A stretch of DNA of 64,000 bases from Paenibacillus harenae DSM 16969 (GCF_000422465.1 NZ_KE383844.1:309070-373069); one strand, 5' to 3'. Positions 8,045 to 17,977 are shown, counted from the first letter of the stretch. Translations and numbers: made by a program. Notes: generated by a model from the letters alone, not told the origin.

Positions 8045-10063
8045 TCAGTCGGATGTAAGAGGGATTCCGACCAAGCTGCCCGAACTTTTTATCCACTCGT
8101 CAATTTCATTCGGATGCAGGGGCTTTCCGTAGAAGTATCCCTGCATGACATGACAGCCTAACCGGGTCAATAATGCAATATGCTCCTGATTTTCCACCCC
8201 TTCGGCGATCACGTCCAACTTCAGATTTTCAGCCATTAAAATGATGGCATTAATAATTGCCCGTTTGCTGGGCGTCTCCAAATCGTTCGTAAAAAGCCGG
8301 TCCAGCTTTAAAGCATCTATGGGAATCCGGTCCAACAGCCCGATGGAGGAATAGCCCGTTCCGAAATCATCCATCGAGACTCTGACGCCTAATGCGCGAA
8401 TTCTCTGCAGCTGGCGGATAATATCGTTAATGTCATGCACCACCACGGATTCCGTTATCTCCAGTTCTAATAATTGCGGATCCAATTCCGCCCTCTCCAA
8501 TATATCTTGAATCAGCTCAAACAGGTTGTCGCTTTGAAACAGCTTGATGGACAAATTCGCGGAGACCGGCTGCGCAGCCCCTTTCGCTTGCCATAACTTG
8601 CACTGCTTGCACGCCTCTTCCAATGTCCATCTCGTCATGGGGACGATGAGCCCGGTCTCTTCCGCAATCGAAATAAACTCAAGCGGCGACACCACGCCCA
8701 ATCGAGGATGATTCCACCTTATCAACGCTTCGAAACCGACTAATCCATTCGTTTTCACATTCCATTTGGGTTGATACACCATAAAAAACTGTTGAAGCTC
8801 AAGAGCCCTCTGCAGATCCTTTTCCAGCTCCATCTTCCGAACCTCTTGAACGCCCAGTTCCTCGTTATAGACGCAGAATCGATTTTTCCCGAGGCCCTTT
8901 GCCTTATACATGGCCGTATCCGCGTTTTTCAGCAATGTCAGCCGTTCCGGGCTATCAATAACTCCGATGCTGATTCCTATGCTTGCCGTAACGTACAGCT
9001 CATTGTTTTCGATATGATAGACCTTTTTGATTTCATTCAAAATCTCGCTAGCCAACCGTTCCGCACGCTCCGCGCCGCATTGCTTCTCGATAATCAGAAA
9101 CTCGTCTCCGCCGATCCGGAATACTTGCCGGGTTCCGTTTATGAACTGACGCAAGCGTCCGCCAACCTCGTGAACCAGCAGGTCGCCCACATTATGGCCT
9201 AACGTATCGTTGATCGCCTTGAATTGGTCCAAATCAAGAAATAAGATGCCCACCCGCTCATTGCCGGCATGCGAATCAAAGAAACGGTTCATTTCATTTC
9301 GGTTCGGCAAGCCCGTAATGGTATCCTGGTAAGCCAGCCTCTCCAGCACATGACGGTCAAAAAACATGGCCCCCCACGATACGGCCAAAATAATAAAAAT
9401 GGTAATGGTTACGCCATATAGAAGGAAGAGATCGGATGACGGATTGTGTTCCATGACCGTCCCGGCATGGTTTTGAAAGCGCGCCGCCTTCATTCCCGTA
9501 TAATGCATGCCGCAAACGGCAAACCCCATAACAACGGCAGATAACCATTTTGTAAGACTTGATCTCGAATGATTCCTGAATCGCAGAAACAACAACAAGG
9601 CGACATAGGATACCACTAACGCAATAACAGCGGACAATGCCCAAATGACGCGGTTATAACTAAGATGAACGGGCATGATCATGGCTTCCATCCCCATGTA
9701 ATGCATCGTCACGATCCCGCTGCCCATAACAAAACCGCCGATGGCGATTTTGTGCCAGTTAATCGCTTTAGGCATCGTAATATAAAATGCAATAAACGAC
9801 GAAATTACGCTGGCCAGCATAGACATTACGGTCAGAAAAACATCGTATCTCACGCTCGTATTCAAATGAAAGGCGAGCATGCCGACAAAATGCATGGACC
9901 ATACGCCGCTCCCCATGACAAGAGCGCCGGCAAACAGCCAAAAGAATTTCGTTTTACCGCTCGCATCCGAGATTTTGGCCGTAACATTTAATGCGGAATA
10001 GGAAGCCAGTATCGCAATTACGATCGATAGGCTAATAATATAATAGTTGTAGCTTCCATCCAT
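8045..10063 (-). CDS. MHYT sensor with GGDEF and EAL domains (c-di-GMP turnover)
   Basis: Seven membrane helices (about residues 6-235) carry the three MHYT motifs: SMHFVGM, TMHYMGM and GMHYTGM. They were proposed to bind a metal and sense oxygen, CO or NO. The GGDEF domain keeps an intact GGDEF at 318-322, so cyclase activity is possible. The EAL domain keeps EAL at 445-447 and DDFGTGYSS, so phosphodiesterase activity is likely. The protein resembles YkoW of Bacillus subtilis in architecture. AAGGAG lies 10 bases before the ATG. It is transcribed alone. A nitric oxide synthase is encoded 12 kb away, which may be relevant to the sensor but is only suggestive. Confidence 0.92.
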   Translation of the reverse strand: MDGSYNYYIISLSIVIAILASYSALNVTAKISDASGKTKFFWLFAGALVMGSGVWSMHFVGMLAFHLNTSVRYDVFLTVMSMLASVISSFIAFYITMPKAINWHKIAIGGFVMGSGIVTMHYMGMEAMIMPVHLSYNRVIWALSAVIALVVSYVALLLFLRFRNHSRSSLTKWLSAVVMGFAVCGMHYTGMKAARFQNHAGTVMEHNPSSDLFLLYGVTITIFIILAVSWGAMFFDRHVLERLAYQDTITGLPNRNEMNRFFDSHAGNERVGILFLDLDQFKAINDTLGHNVGDLLVHEVGGRLRQFINGTRQVFRIGGDEFLIIEKQCGAERAERLASEILNEIKKVYHIENNELYVTASIGISIGVIDSPERLTLLKNADTAMYKAKGLGKNRFCVYNEELGVQEVRKMELEKDLQRALELQQFFMVYQPKWNVKTNGLVGFEALIRWNHPRLGVVSPLEFISIAEETGLIVPMTRWTLEEACKQCKLWQAKGAAQPVSANLSIKLFQSDNLFELIQDILERAELDPQLLELEITESVVVHDINDIIRQLQRIRALGVRVSMDDFGTGYSSIGLLDRIPIDALKLDRLFTNDLETPSKRAIINAIILMAENLKLDVIAEGVENQEHIALLTRLGCHVMQGYFYGKPLHPNEIDEWIKSSGSLVGIPLTSD

Positions 10064-10270
10064 TCATCTGCCAACTCCTTCAAAGCTAATAAACCTGCTT
10101 ATCCATTTCTTTTTTATCACTCTCCGCACAATAAAGCTTTATTTTAATCAGCCGAACTATACAATTTCTCGACTTCAGTCCTAACAAAAACGACCCCGTT
10201 GCACCATCGTGCATGGAATCGCCTTTATGGAACGCAAGCTATGATTTTCGCAATAAGGACATCGCTCCTC

Positions 10271-10301
10271 AAAAACGAAAGGCCGCCCCGAAGACGGCCT
10301 C
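10271..10301 (-). terminator. Terminator of galU
   Basis: On the minus strand GAGGCCGTC, a TTCG loop and GGGCGGCCT are followed by TTCGTTTTT. Confidence 0.85.
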
Positions 10302-10313
10302 ACATTCTTCTGC

Positions 10314-11192
10314 TTATAATTGCGTTTCCTTAAGCCGCTCAATTAGATACTGCCGGACGTCCGATCCGAGATCGGCGCGTTCGAGAGCGAAATCGATCGT
10401 CGCTTGCACGAAGCCGAGCTTGTCGCCGACATCATGCCGACGGCCGTCGAAGCGATAGGCCGACAGCGATGCGATACGGTTCAGCTGCTGCAGGCTGTCG
10501 GTCAGCTGAATTTCGCCAGCCTTCCCCGGCTTCGCCCGCTCAAGCAGCTCGAAGATGGCCGGGTCCAATACATATCGCCCGACGACCGCATAATTGGAAG
10601 GCGCCTGACCGGGAGCCGGCTTCTCCACGATATCGCGGACGCGGGCTACCTGCTGCCCCGCCTCAATATCAACAATGCCGTATTTATGCGTCTGGTCCCA
10701 AGGCACCTCCATCACCGCCACGACGGATGAATGCCGCTGCTCGTACACGTCCATCATTTGGCGTAAGCAAGGCGGGTCGGAGGTCAGAATATCGTCGCCG
10801 AGCAGCACCGCGAACGGTTCGCCCGCAATAAAGCGGCGGGCGCACAATACGGCATGACCAAGACCAAGCGGCTCCTTCTGCCGCACATAATAGATGTCCG
10901 CAAGCTGCGAAATTTCCCGCACCAGCGCCAGCATCTCCTCATTATGGCGCGCCTCCAGCTCCATTTCCAATTCAACCGATTTGTCGAAGTGATCCTCGAT
11001 CGCCCGCTTATGCCGCCCGCTGACGATCACAATGCTTTCGATTCCCGATTGGACGGCTTCCTCCACAATATATTGGATGGCCGGCTTATCGATGATCGGA
11101 AGCATTTCCTTCGGCTGCGCTTTCGTGGCAGGCAAGAACCGCGTGCCTAATCCGCCTGCCGGAATAATCGCTTTCCGTATCCGCTTATCCAT
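10314..11192 (-). CDS. galU: UTP-glucose-1-phosphate uridylyltransferase
   Basis: This 292-residue cytoplasmic enzyme makes UDP-glucose from UTP and glucose-1-phosphate for cell wall glycans, glycolipids and exopolysaccharide. The nucleotide-binding start AIIPAGGLGTRFLPATKA, the motif PKEMLPIIDKP and VEKP are intact, and the length is normal for GalU/GtaB. It is followed by its own terminator and preceded by a short spacer without obvious regulatory structure, so it is probably a single-gene unit. Confidence 0.95.
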   Translation of the reverse strand: MDKRIRKAIIPAGGLGTRFLPATKAQPKEMLPIIDKPAIQYIVEEAVQSGIESIVIVSGRHKRAIEDHFDKSVELEMELEARHNEEMLALVREISQLADIYYVRQKEPLGLGHAVLCARRFIAGEPFAVLLGDDILTSDPPCLRQMMDVYEQRHSSVVAVMEVPWDQTHKYGIVDIEAGQQVARVRDIVEKPAPGQAPSNYAVVGRYVLDPAIFELLERAKPGKAGEIQLTDSLQQLNRIASLSAYRFDGRRHDVGDKLGFVQATIDFALERADLGSDVRQYLIERLKETQL

Positions 11193-11310
11193 TCACGTAT
11201 CGCTCCCCATCGTTCCTCTAGTCTGCATGAAAAACATTTCTGCTTTCATCATAACCTTTCCGCACGCAATAATCTATCTGAGGGGGAGAGGAAGGATATT
11301 TCCTCCTCGA

Positions 11311-11901
11311 TCAGGCTTTCTTCTTTTTGTTCTTCTCGTAGAACTGCGTCGCTTTGCGGCGGTTGCCGCATCGCTCCATGCTGCACCATCGCCTTTGCCC
11401 GCTCTTGGAAACATCAACGAAGTGAAGGATGCAATTCTCATGCTCACATTTGCGGATTCTGTCCGGCGGGACGCTGCTTAACGTATCGAACATCGAACGG
11501 ATAATGGTATAGCCAATATGATCCATAGGGGTTTTGCCTTCGTACTCCAATACAAGCTTAGCGCCTTGACAACTCGTTGTCAGTTTAACTTTCAGAGCTT
11601 CCGTATACGTCTTGATCTCATCAAATACGGATGCCGAGAGGCTGCCTTGGCACTCTAAATCGTTTAGAACTTGTGTGAACATGTTACGCAATGCCGCAAG
11701 CCGGTTTCTTAAACGGTCATGATTCACTTGGTCTGATGGATGGTCTATATCAGGCAGCAATAAGCCGTTCTCCTCAAGCCATGACTTGATTATTTCGGGG
11801 TCAGCCAACAGGTCGGCCGGTTGTTTATTGCGCATGACCACGGTGTTCAGCAAGTTGATCCAAGCGGCTCCGCCTAATGTAAACAGTGATTTATCCATCA
11901 T
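11311..11901 (-). CDS. CGNR zinc-finger protein
   Basis: The protein has an N-terminal helical ABATE-type domain (about residues 1-140) and a C-terminal CGNR zinc finger with the spaced cysteines CEHENC and CSMERCGNRRKA, ending in a basic tail. Such proteins are presumed DNA-binding stress regulators, but few have been tested. It lies 30 bp downstream of the MBL-fold hydrolase on the same strand and is probably co-transcribed. It is therefore a candidate for the factor that binds the paired operators at 12712-12796, though this is inference. Confidence 0.85.
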   Translation of the reverse strand: MMDKSLFTLGGAAWINLLNTVVMRNKQPADLLADPEIIKSWLEENGLLLPDIDHPSDQVNHDRLRNRLAALRNMFTQVLNDLECQGSLSASVFDEIKTYTEALKVKLTTSCQGAKLVLEYEGKTPMDHIGYTIIRSMFDTLSSVPPDRIRKCEHENCILHFVDVSKSGQRRWCSMERCGNRRKATQFYEKNKKKKA

Positions 11902-11931
11902 ATTTCAGCTCCAGATTGAGATTAATTCAGA

Positions 11932-12681
11932 CTATAAGGTGATCGTTTCTTTGGAATCCAGAATAACCACATTCAGTTCGCGGTTTGCGTTTGCCGCCTG
12001 GAGGCGGGCAAGGATGTCAGGCGTTTCTGTATAAAGAGGCGGGTGATGGATAGCCCTGTAATGGATTGGCACTAATGTGGATGCGCCCAAAACTGTTGCT
12101 GCCGCTACCGCTTGCTCGGGAGATAAGGTGATCGGCTGTCCGCTAGGCGTCATTCCCGGAAGCTCCAAAACTGCTGCATTCACGGGAAGACAGGCCGCAT
12201 CGAAGGGGCCGTAGGTTTTCGCTATTTTCCACCAATAACCGTGCCATAACGTATCCCCGCAGTGAATGAGTTTTTTTCCGCCGCTTTCTACTATCCAGGC
12301 GACTTGCGGATCTCCGATGCCATCAACCGAATAGGTTGCCGTTATCTTCATATCACCGATCGCGAACGATTCGCCCAGAGCCGATTCATGGATGTTGTTC
12401 AGAGATGTTTCTCTCGCAAGCTGCGCCGTTTCCTTAGGGAAGTATACCGGAATATCATCGCCATAGTAAGCGGATATGGCCTCAGGGTCGAAATGGTCAC
12501 CGTGATGGTGGGTGATCAGGACGACATCGACTGGACCGAATTCATGAAGAGGATACAAAGTTTCGTGCGGCCGGTTGAATTTGCTTGGAAAATGGAATAG
12601 AGGGTCGATTACCACATTTGTTGCTTTCCCTTGTATGCGAATGCCGGCCCATGGAAGCTTCTGAACGATCATCATTACCAT
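11932..12681 (-). CDS. MBL-fold metal-dependent hydrolase (UlaG-like)
   Basis: The metallo-beta-lactamase motif THHHGDHFD is intact, with a further metal-binding His in IHCGDTLWHG and a late PIHYRAI, as in small UlaG-like or YtkL-like hydrolases. The substrate cannot be read from sequence. The third residue (ATG at 12675) is spaced better from AGAGG than the first ATG, so the protein may start six bases later than given. It is divergent from the short-chain dehydrogenase at 13017, and both promoters fall in the paired-operator region. Confidence 0.85.
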   Translation of the reverse strand: MVMMIVQKLPWAGIRIQGKATNVVIDPLFHFPSKFNRPHETLYPLHEFGPVDVVLITHHHGDHFDPEAISAYYGDDIPVYFPKETAQLARETSLNNIHESALGESFAIGDMKITATYSVDGIGDPQVAWIVESGGKKLIHCGDTLWHGYWWKIAKTYGPFDAACLPVNAAVLELPGMTPSGQPITLSPEQAVAAATVLGASTLVPIHYRAIHHPPLYTETPDILARLQAANANRELNVVILDSKETITL

Positions 12682-12711
12682 TCCTCTCGGTTTAAGGTCT
12701 AACCCCTTTTC

Positions 12712-12796
12712 ATAACCTTTAATAATTTGTTTATCAGGTTATATTTGGAGTATGCATCCTTTTTTATAACCTGTCAATATAATTTATAGAGGTTAG
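12712..12796. promoter_or_regulatory. Two identical-geometry dyads in the divergent promoter region
   Basis: Site 1 (12712-12742) and site 2 (12766-12796) both read ATAACCT-N15/17-AGGTTA, with exactly 17 bases between AACCT and AGGTT in each. The sites lie 54 bp apart. Site 2 overlaps TTGACA (12777-12772) on the minus strand and TATAAT (12778-12783) on the plus strand. The remainder of the gap to 13016 contains no credible gene; a 60-codon open frame there has no ribosome binding site. Confidence 0.65.
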
Positions 12797-13016
12797 TGAA
12801 TTTGATTTTATTTCGACTTACAAATGACCGACTTCTGTTACAACATCCACGCGGAGAAAATAAAACAATTGTCGGAGGACAAGAACAATATATTCATTTC
12901 CGAAGTCGGAAGAAGAAACTTGGGAACAAGCACGAATTAGAGAGCAAGATTACAAAATTCACCTTGTGCTATAACTAATGTTGTACTTATTTAAAGACAA
13001 AGAGGAGATGAGACGA

Positions 13017-13781
13017 ATGCATAAGTTGAAGGGCAAGGTTGCTTTAGTTACAGGCGCAAGCAGAGGGATTGGAAGGGCCATTGCGGCACGCTTGGCGCAA
13101 GAAGGCGCATTAGTAGCTGTTCATTATGGCAAGAACGCGGAAGCAGCGGAAGCAGTCGTTCGTGATATGGAGCGGATCGGGGGGACCGCGTTCACGATTG
13201 GTCAGAAACTGGGGTCATCAGAAAGTATACAGGCTCTGTATAAGGCATTGGATGAAGCATTAAAAGAACGTACGGGTGACACTCGCTTCGATATTCTAGT
13301 GAACAACGCAGGGATTGCCCTATCGGCTCCTATTGAGGATACGACGGAGGAAGCTTTCGATGATATCATGACAATCAATGTAAAAACACCGTTTTTCCTG
13401 ACTCAACAAGCTTTGCCGCGTTTACGGGACGAAGGCCGAATTATAAACCTGTCGTCCGCTGTAACAAGAATTTCACTGCCCGCCATTCCCGCCTACAGCA
13501 TGACCAAGGGAGCAATCAACACACTGACGCTCGCCTTATCCAACCAACTCGGCCCGCGTGGAATTACGATCAATGCCATCCAACCTGGATTCGTGGCCAC
13601 GGATATGAATGCCGGGATGCTGCAAGATCCTGCCGGACAGAAATTCGGCGCTGATTTTTCTACCTTTGGAAGATGGGGGCAGCCAGATGATGTCGCGGAT
13701 GTCGCCGCTTTTTTAGCCTCTCCTGACAGCCGCTGGGTTACCGGGCAATTGATTGACGCCAGTGGAGGCTCTCATTTGTAA
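13017..13781 (+). CDS. Short-chain dehydrogenase/reductase (classical SDR)
   Basis: This NAD(P)H-dependent oxidoreductase has the cofactor motif TGASRGIG near the N-terminus, NNAG, the active-site Ser in NLSSAV and Tyr-Lys in YSMTK, followed by PGFVATDM. About 254 residues is normal for the family. The ATG at 13017 is chosen because GAGGAG lies 9 bases upstream; earlier in-frame ATGs overlap that site. The alcohol or carbonyl substrate is unknown. It is transcribed away from the MBL-fold gene. Confidence 0.9.
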   Translation: MHKLKGKVALVTGASRGIGRAIAARLAQEGALVAVHYGKNAEAAEAVVRDMERIGGTAFTIGQKLGSSESIQALYKALDEALKERTGDTRFDILVNNAGIALSAPIEDTTEEAFDDIMTINVKTPFFLTQQALPRLRDEGRIINLSSAVTRISLPAIPAYSMTKGAINTLTLALSNQLGPRGITINAIQPGFVATDMNAGMLQDPAGQKFGADFSTFGRWGQPDDVADVAAFLASPDSRWVTGQLIDASGGSHL

Positions 13782-13825
13782 GCGGACGTGAAAACCAGCT
13801 AATGTTTAATGACATATAAACCGTC

Positions 13826-13872
13826 AAAAAAAGCCCTCGTCGTATGCAAAAAAATGAACGAGGGCTTTCTTC
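13826..13872. terminator. Shared terminator of SDR and phosphoesterase genes
   Basis: AAAGCCCTCGT pairs with ACGAGGGCTTT; A- and T-rich flanks suit both directions. Confidence 0.85.
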
Positions 13873-13879
13873 TTAGTTA

Positions 13880-15607
13880 TTATGCTTTACTGCCTACGGT
13901 GAAAGTCGCCGAAGCTACGGCATCGTAGCCGCCGCCGTAGAAATAAACGAATTTGTACGTCATACCTTCTTTGTACCTGTCCGGGTAACCATTGTTCCTC
14001 GGATCATACGTAAATTTGAATGTTCCGTCCGTCACTTGCGCGTACATCCACCAGATCGAGGCGATTTCTCCCGGCGTTTCATTCACTTCGTATAACCCGA
14101 TCCAATCGCTCTGAGGCGCTCTGGCGTTCTCGACCGTAACTTCTGCCGTATCTTGTACGCCATTTAATACATTTGTCGACAACGTTATCGTAACATCCTT
14201 CACTGCGCCGTCGAGCGTTTTGCCCAGTGCCTTTAAAGACTCTCCGCTTTCATTGCCGTATGCGTCAAGAGCGCGGACCTCGATCTTGTACGTCGTATTC
14301 GGCTGCAGTCCGTCGAGGGTCAGCATCAACGGATTCGGGACCGGATCTTTGTAAAACTCCGAGAACGCGAGATATTCCTTGGCGACTTCCCCTGTTTCCG
14401 CATTCTTTGCGACGATATTATAATCATGAACGAGCAGATTGTCTTTCGCTTGCGTCAGCAAAACGGTCAGCGCGGTTATCGTTGTTTTGTCGTCTACGAC
14501 GGAAAGCATCGCGTCTCTGTTGAAATAGGGCGCCTGCTTGTCCCTTCTCGCATCCGTATATTTGAAGTTGTGCTTATTGGCGGGGTAGCTGATTTCAAAA
14601 GGTTCGCCCGTCCAGTCATTGTTGTGGATATCGCGGCGTTTGATCAGCACCTTGTTGTTGTGAACCTCTACGATGAGAGCTTGGTTCAAGACATCGGCGC
14701 CGTCGGGAACTTCCCCTTGGATTCTTCCGGCATCAAGCCACAAGTAGGCTCCGGTGGACGTTCCGATGGATGTGAAATCCTTTTGATGAATGATTCTGGG
14801 ATCGTCTAACGGATAGTGCGTGTGGCCGGAGAACGAGATGACTTGCGGGTACGGTTTCAAAGTGTCGTAGAACAGATCTCTGTTTACCGTGAAGCCCCAT
14901 TCGCTGCCGTAGATCGTGCCTATGATCGGCTGGTGATGGAAGACGAAGATCGGTTTTTTCGGGTCGTCTTCATGCGCCAGCTTCAGCTTCTCGCTCAGCC
15001 ATCCGATTTGCGTTTCGGTGAATGTTCCTTCAGTCGCGCCGTCTTCCGTACCGAGAACGATAAAATGATACCCTTTAATTGCCTTATGAAAGTAAATGGA
15101 TTTCATTCCTGTTTTCTCGAGAAACAGGCTTTGGGCGTCGGCAACAGACAAACCGTTCCAGTAGTCATGGTTGCCGATGGCGCACAGGGAGACATCGGCT
15201 TGTTTTTTCGCGTTGTAGACGGACATCAAGCCGTCATATTCTTTTACCGCGCCGTTATCGGTCAAATCTCCGACCATCATGAACGCATCTTGCCTCGGGA
15301 CTGCGCGGTTCAACTGATCCATTGTTTCGGTGAACTTCTTCAGGTTTCGGTCGTTGGAAGTTTGGATGTGAATATCGCTGATCACCGGGAAGACGAGATC
15401 GGGTTTATTCCAATGCGTCAGCCGCGCGGATGGATCGGACTCCGCTGCCGCTTTCAAAGGATGAAGCGAGTCCGCGAGCGACAAGCCGATCACGGCGCCG
15501 GCGAGCTTGGTCGTTCTTAGCAGAAAGGTGCGCCTATCCATTCCCTGATTCGCGACGTCATCCTTACTTCCGTTCATCTGCCGGTTCTGCTTGTCTTCTT
15601 TCATCAT
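13880..15607 (-). CDS. Tat-exported metallophosphoesterase with fibronectin-like tail
   Basis: The start at 15607 is preceded by AAAGGGAGG; a longer upstream frame lacks a site. A twin-arginine signal (DRRTFLLRTTKLAG) ends in a hydrophobic stretch and ...KAAAES, so the protein is exported folded. The calcineurin-like domain has SDIH, GDLTDNG, GNHDYWNG, HHQP and GHTH, all the usual metal ligands. After about residue 365 come beta-rich domains, one with the fibronectin-type phrase LDGLQPNTTYKIEVRALD. The target is an extracellular phosphoester of unknown identity. It is a single-gene unit. Confidence 0.88.
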   Translation of the reverse strand: MMKEDKQNRQMNGSKDDVANQGMDRRTFLLRTTKLAGAVIGLSLADSLHPLKAAAESDPSARLTHWNKPDLVFPVISDIHIQTSNDRNLKKFTETMDQLNRAVPRQDAFMMVGDLTDNGAVKEYDGLMSVYNAKKQADVSLCAIGNHDYWNGLSVADAQSLFLEKTGMKSIYFHKAIKGYHFIVLGTEDGATEGTFTETQIGWLSEKLKLAHEDDPKKPIFVFHHQPIIGTIYGSEWGFTVNRDLFYDTLKPYPQVISFSGHTHYPLDDPRIIHQKDFTSIGTSTGAYLWLDAGRIQGEVPDGADVLNQALIVEVHNNKVLIKRRDIHNNDWTGEPFEISYPANKHNFKYTDARRDKQAPYFNRDAMLSVVDDKTTITALTVLLTQAKDNLLVHDYNIVAKNAETGEVAKEYLAFSEFYKDPVPNPLMLTLDGLQPNTTYKIEVRALDAYGNESGESLKALGKTLDGAVKDVTITLSTNVLNGVQDTAEVTVENARAPQSDWIGLYEVNETPGEIASIWWMYAQVTDGTFKFTYDPRNNGYPDRYKEGMTYKFVYFYGGGYDAVASATFTVGSKA

Positions 15608-15862
15608 CTTGAGCCTCCCTTTCATATTGAATTTGTCTTTCATTCTATCAAACTATAATCGACCAGCGTAAAGCGGTTGTAAGAGAAATAATATAAATAT
15701 GTAAAGAGGATCGCGCTCTGTACAACTTCATTTCATGTATGGGTTACAGGTCCAAAGCAATACGCCGACCCCCGCAAGGCTTTCGAAACGAAGGATGTGA
15801 CAATGCCTTGAAGGGCTGCCGCCGCTGTCTAACGGGCGCCATTTCAAAGCATAGCGTTTGGT

Positions 15863-17251
15863 TTAAGCTTGCGCCACAAGGGGGACACGTACGATAAAGC
15901 TTGCGCCGGCAAGCTGGTTGACGTGCGGATCGAGCATGATACTGCCGCCATGGATATTGATGATTTTCTTCGCGATAGCCAATCCAAGCCCGCTGCCGCC
16001 CTTGCTTCTCTCCCTGGAGGCATCGCCCTTATAGAACCGCTCGAACAACCGCTCCCGGTCCTCCTCGTGGATACCGACGCCCGTATCAGTAATCTTCACG
16101 ACGGCGAAGCTGTCCTGCTCCGTCAGCGAGAAAGAAATTTTGCCTCCCTCCGGCGTGAATTTCATGCTGTTGGACAGCAGGTTCATCCACACCTGGCTCA
16201 GCTGATCGCGATCCGCCCGGATCACCGTCTCTTCCATGAGCAGCTCCACCGTCTGCTTCTTTGCGAGCCAATGAGGCTCGCAGGCGAGCACGACATCTCT
16301 TAATTGCCGGTCCAGACGATAGGATTCCGGGTGAAAAGGATGCTGCTGCGAATCGAGAGATGCCAGATTGAGCAGATTTTCGCTTAAGCGCGACAGCCTG
16401 GTGCTTTCTTGCTTAATGATGTTCACGTAACGTTCCCGTTCCGCTTCCGTCACGTCCTCGCTTCGCAGCGCTTCGGCGAAACCGCCGATCGATGTCAGCG
16501 GCGATTGAATCTCATGCGATACGCTGGCGACAAAGTCCTGGCGCATCAGCTCAAGCTGCGACAGGCTGTGCGCCATCCGGTTCATGCTGCCCGCCAGCTC
16601 GCCCAGCTCATCGCCCCGCTTTTCCGGCAGACGCACCGAGAAGTCCCCTTCCGCCATCCGGGTTGCCGCATTTGTCATCATCTTCAGCGGCCTTACCAGA
16701 TACCGTGCCGCCACCAGGATGAGAGCCCCCCCGACGATCAGAATCGTAACGAGCAGAGTGACGGCCGTCCATATAAAATTGCTCGTTTGCGGGAACCGGT
16801 CCGGCTGCACGAATACCGCCCAGCTCTCATTCCCGAATTGCACGCGCTTGCCGTAAGCAGGCGGAGCAGGCGGTCCTTCACTCTCCTGATCGAACATATT
16901 GACTCTGACATCGTTGCCTCCAAAAACGCTGACAAGCTGCTCATATGTAATTCTCTCTATCATCGCCTCGGCTCGCCCGCCCACCATTATGAGACGACTG
17001 GAACGGTTAACCGCCGCGATTGACAGACCCTGAAGCGACGACATTTCTTCCAGAAACTGCTGTATCGAAGCCGGCTTCGATACGGCATATAGCTGCTCGA
17101 TCCGGTCGATGGAGCTGATCAGCTGATCCGGCAGCTGTCCCCTCGCATCCCGCTTGAACAGCTGGTTCGTGAACAAAAAAGCTACGCCGATGCTGATCAC
17201 CACAATGATAAGGAAGGTAGCCGTAATCCGGACGTACAGGCTGCGGATCAT
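15863..17251 (-). CDS. Sensor histidine kinase with HAMP domain
   Basis: The start at 17251 overlaps the regulator's stop codon (ATGA) and has GGAGGAG just upstream; longer in-frame extensions are not credible. Two membrane helices (about 9-29 and 160-182) flank an extracytoplasmic sensor. A HAMP linker follows, then HisKA with the phosphoacceptor in SVSHEIQSPLTS, and an HATPase with DTGVGI and GSGLGLAIAKK. The domain order resembles HssS-type kinases, but no hrtAB-like exporter is adjacent, so the heme assignment is not supported. Confidence 0.9.
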   Translation of the reverse strand: MIRSLYVRITATFLIIVVISIGVAFLFTNQLFKRDARGQLPDQLISSIDRIEQLYAVSKPASIQQFLEEMSSLQGLSIAAVNRSSRLIMVGGRAEAMIERITYEQLVSVFGGNDVRVNMFDQESEGPPAPPAYGKRVQFGNESWAVFVQPDRFPQTSNFIWTAVTLLVTILIVGGALILVAARYLVRPLKMMTNAATRMAEGDFSVRLPEKRGDELGELAGSMNRMAHSLSQLELMRQDFVASVSHEIQSPLTSIGGFAEALRSEDVTEAERERYVNIIKQESTRLSRLSENLLNLASLDSQQHPFHPESYRLDRQLRDVVLACEPHWLAKKQTVELLMEETVIRADRDQLSQVWMNLLSNSMKFTPEGGKISFSLTEQDSFAVVKITDTGVGIHEEDRERLFERFYKGDASRERSKGGSGLGLAIAKKIINIHGGSIMLDPHVNQLAGASFIVRVPLVAQA

Positions 17252-17922
17252 AACCACTCCTCCAGTCTGTAGCCCAGCCCGCGTATCGTTACGATGCGGA
17301 AGCGGCAAGACTCTTCGGGAAACCGGTCCCGCAGCCTTTTGATATGGACATCGACCGTCCGTTCGTCGCCTTCGTAATCCATTCCCCATATTTGCTCGAT
17401 AAGCTGGTCGCGCGAGAAGGTTTTGCCCGGGTAGCTGGCCAGCTTGAACAGCAGCTCGAATTCCTTGGGCGGCAGCGTCACCTTCTTGCCCCCTGCGGTC
17501 ATATGAAAGTCGGTCTGATTCATTTGGATACCGCCAAACTCCACCGTCTGGGACGAGGCGATCCGATACCTTTTGAGCAGCGCCTTAACGCGGACGATAA
17601 GCTCCGGCGGATCGAACGGCTTCACCATATAATCGTCCGCACCCAGCTCGAAGCCCTTTACCTTCTGCGAGGTCTCGCCTTTCGCCGTCAGCATGAGAAG
17701 CGGTATATCATAGCTTGAGCGCATGGATGCGCACAACGCCCATCCGTCCATGCGGGGCATCATCACATCGATAATGGCAAGGTCCGCTCGCACCGCCCCC
17801 AGCTTCTCCAGCGCGTCAACGCCGTCTATCGCTTCGATGACCTGGTATCCTTCCCTTCGCAGGAAAAGGCTGACCAGCTCCCGGATATTTGAATCATCGT
17901 CTGCTACTATAATTTTGGGCAT
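17248..17922 (-). CDS. OmpR-family response regulator
   Basis: The protein starts MPKIIVADDD at 17922, behind GGGGGA. The receiver has Asp in IIDVMMPRMDG and Lys in MVKPFDPPE. The C-terminal winged helix includes DYEGDERTVDVHIKRLR and GLGYRLE, and is close to HssR and other OmpR-type regulators. It overlaps the kinase gene by 4 bases, so the two are translationally coupled. Direct repeats upstream (17978-18012) are plausible autoregulatory binding sites. Confidence 0.92.
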   Translation of the reverse strand: MPKIIVADDDSNIRELVSLFLRREGYQVIEAIDGVDALEKLGAVRADLAIIDVMMPRMDGWALCASMRSSYDIPLLMLTAKGETSQKVKGFELGADDYMVKPFDPPELIVRVKALLKRYRIASSQTVEFGGIQMNQTDFHMTAGGKKVTLPPKEFELLFKLASYPGKTFSRDQLIEQIWGMDYEGDERTVDVHIKRLRDRFPEESCRFRIVTIRGLGYRLEEWL

Positions 17923-17977
17923 CGATTGTGTTCCCCCAGTTAAACTTTTGAGTCCTGACATCAAGCATACAACAGCA

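Noticed and set aside
12796..12978. 60-codon plus-strand frame before the SDR gene
   Set aside because: No ribosome binding site and no recognisable sequence; more likely 5' UTR.
14816..15520. 234-codon plus-strand frame
   Set aside because: Antisense to the phosphoesterase, whose metal motifs are intact.
15863..17922. Naming the two-component pair hssSR
   Set aside because: Sequence resembles HssR, but no heme exporter genes are near, so a specific name is not supported.
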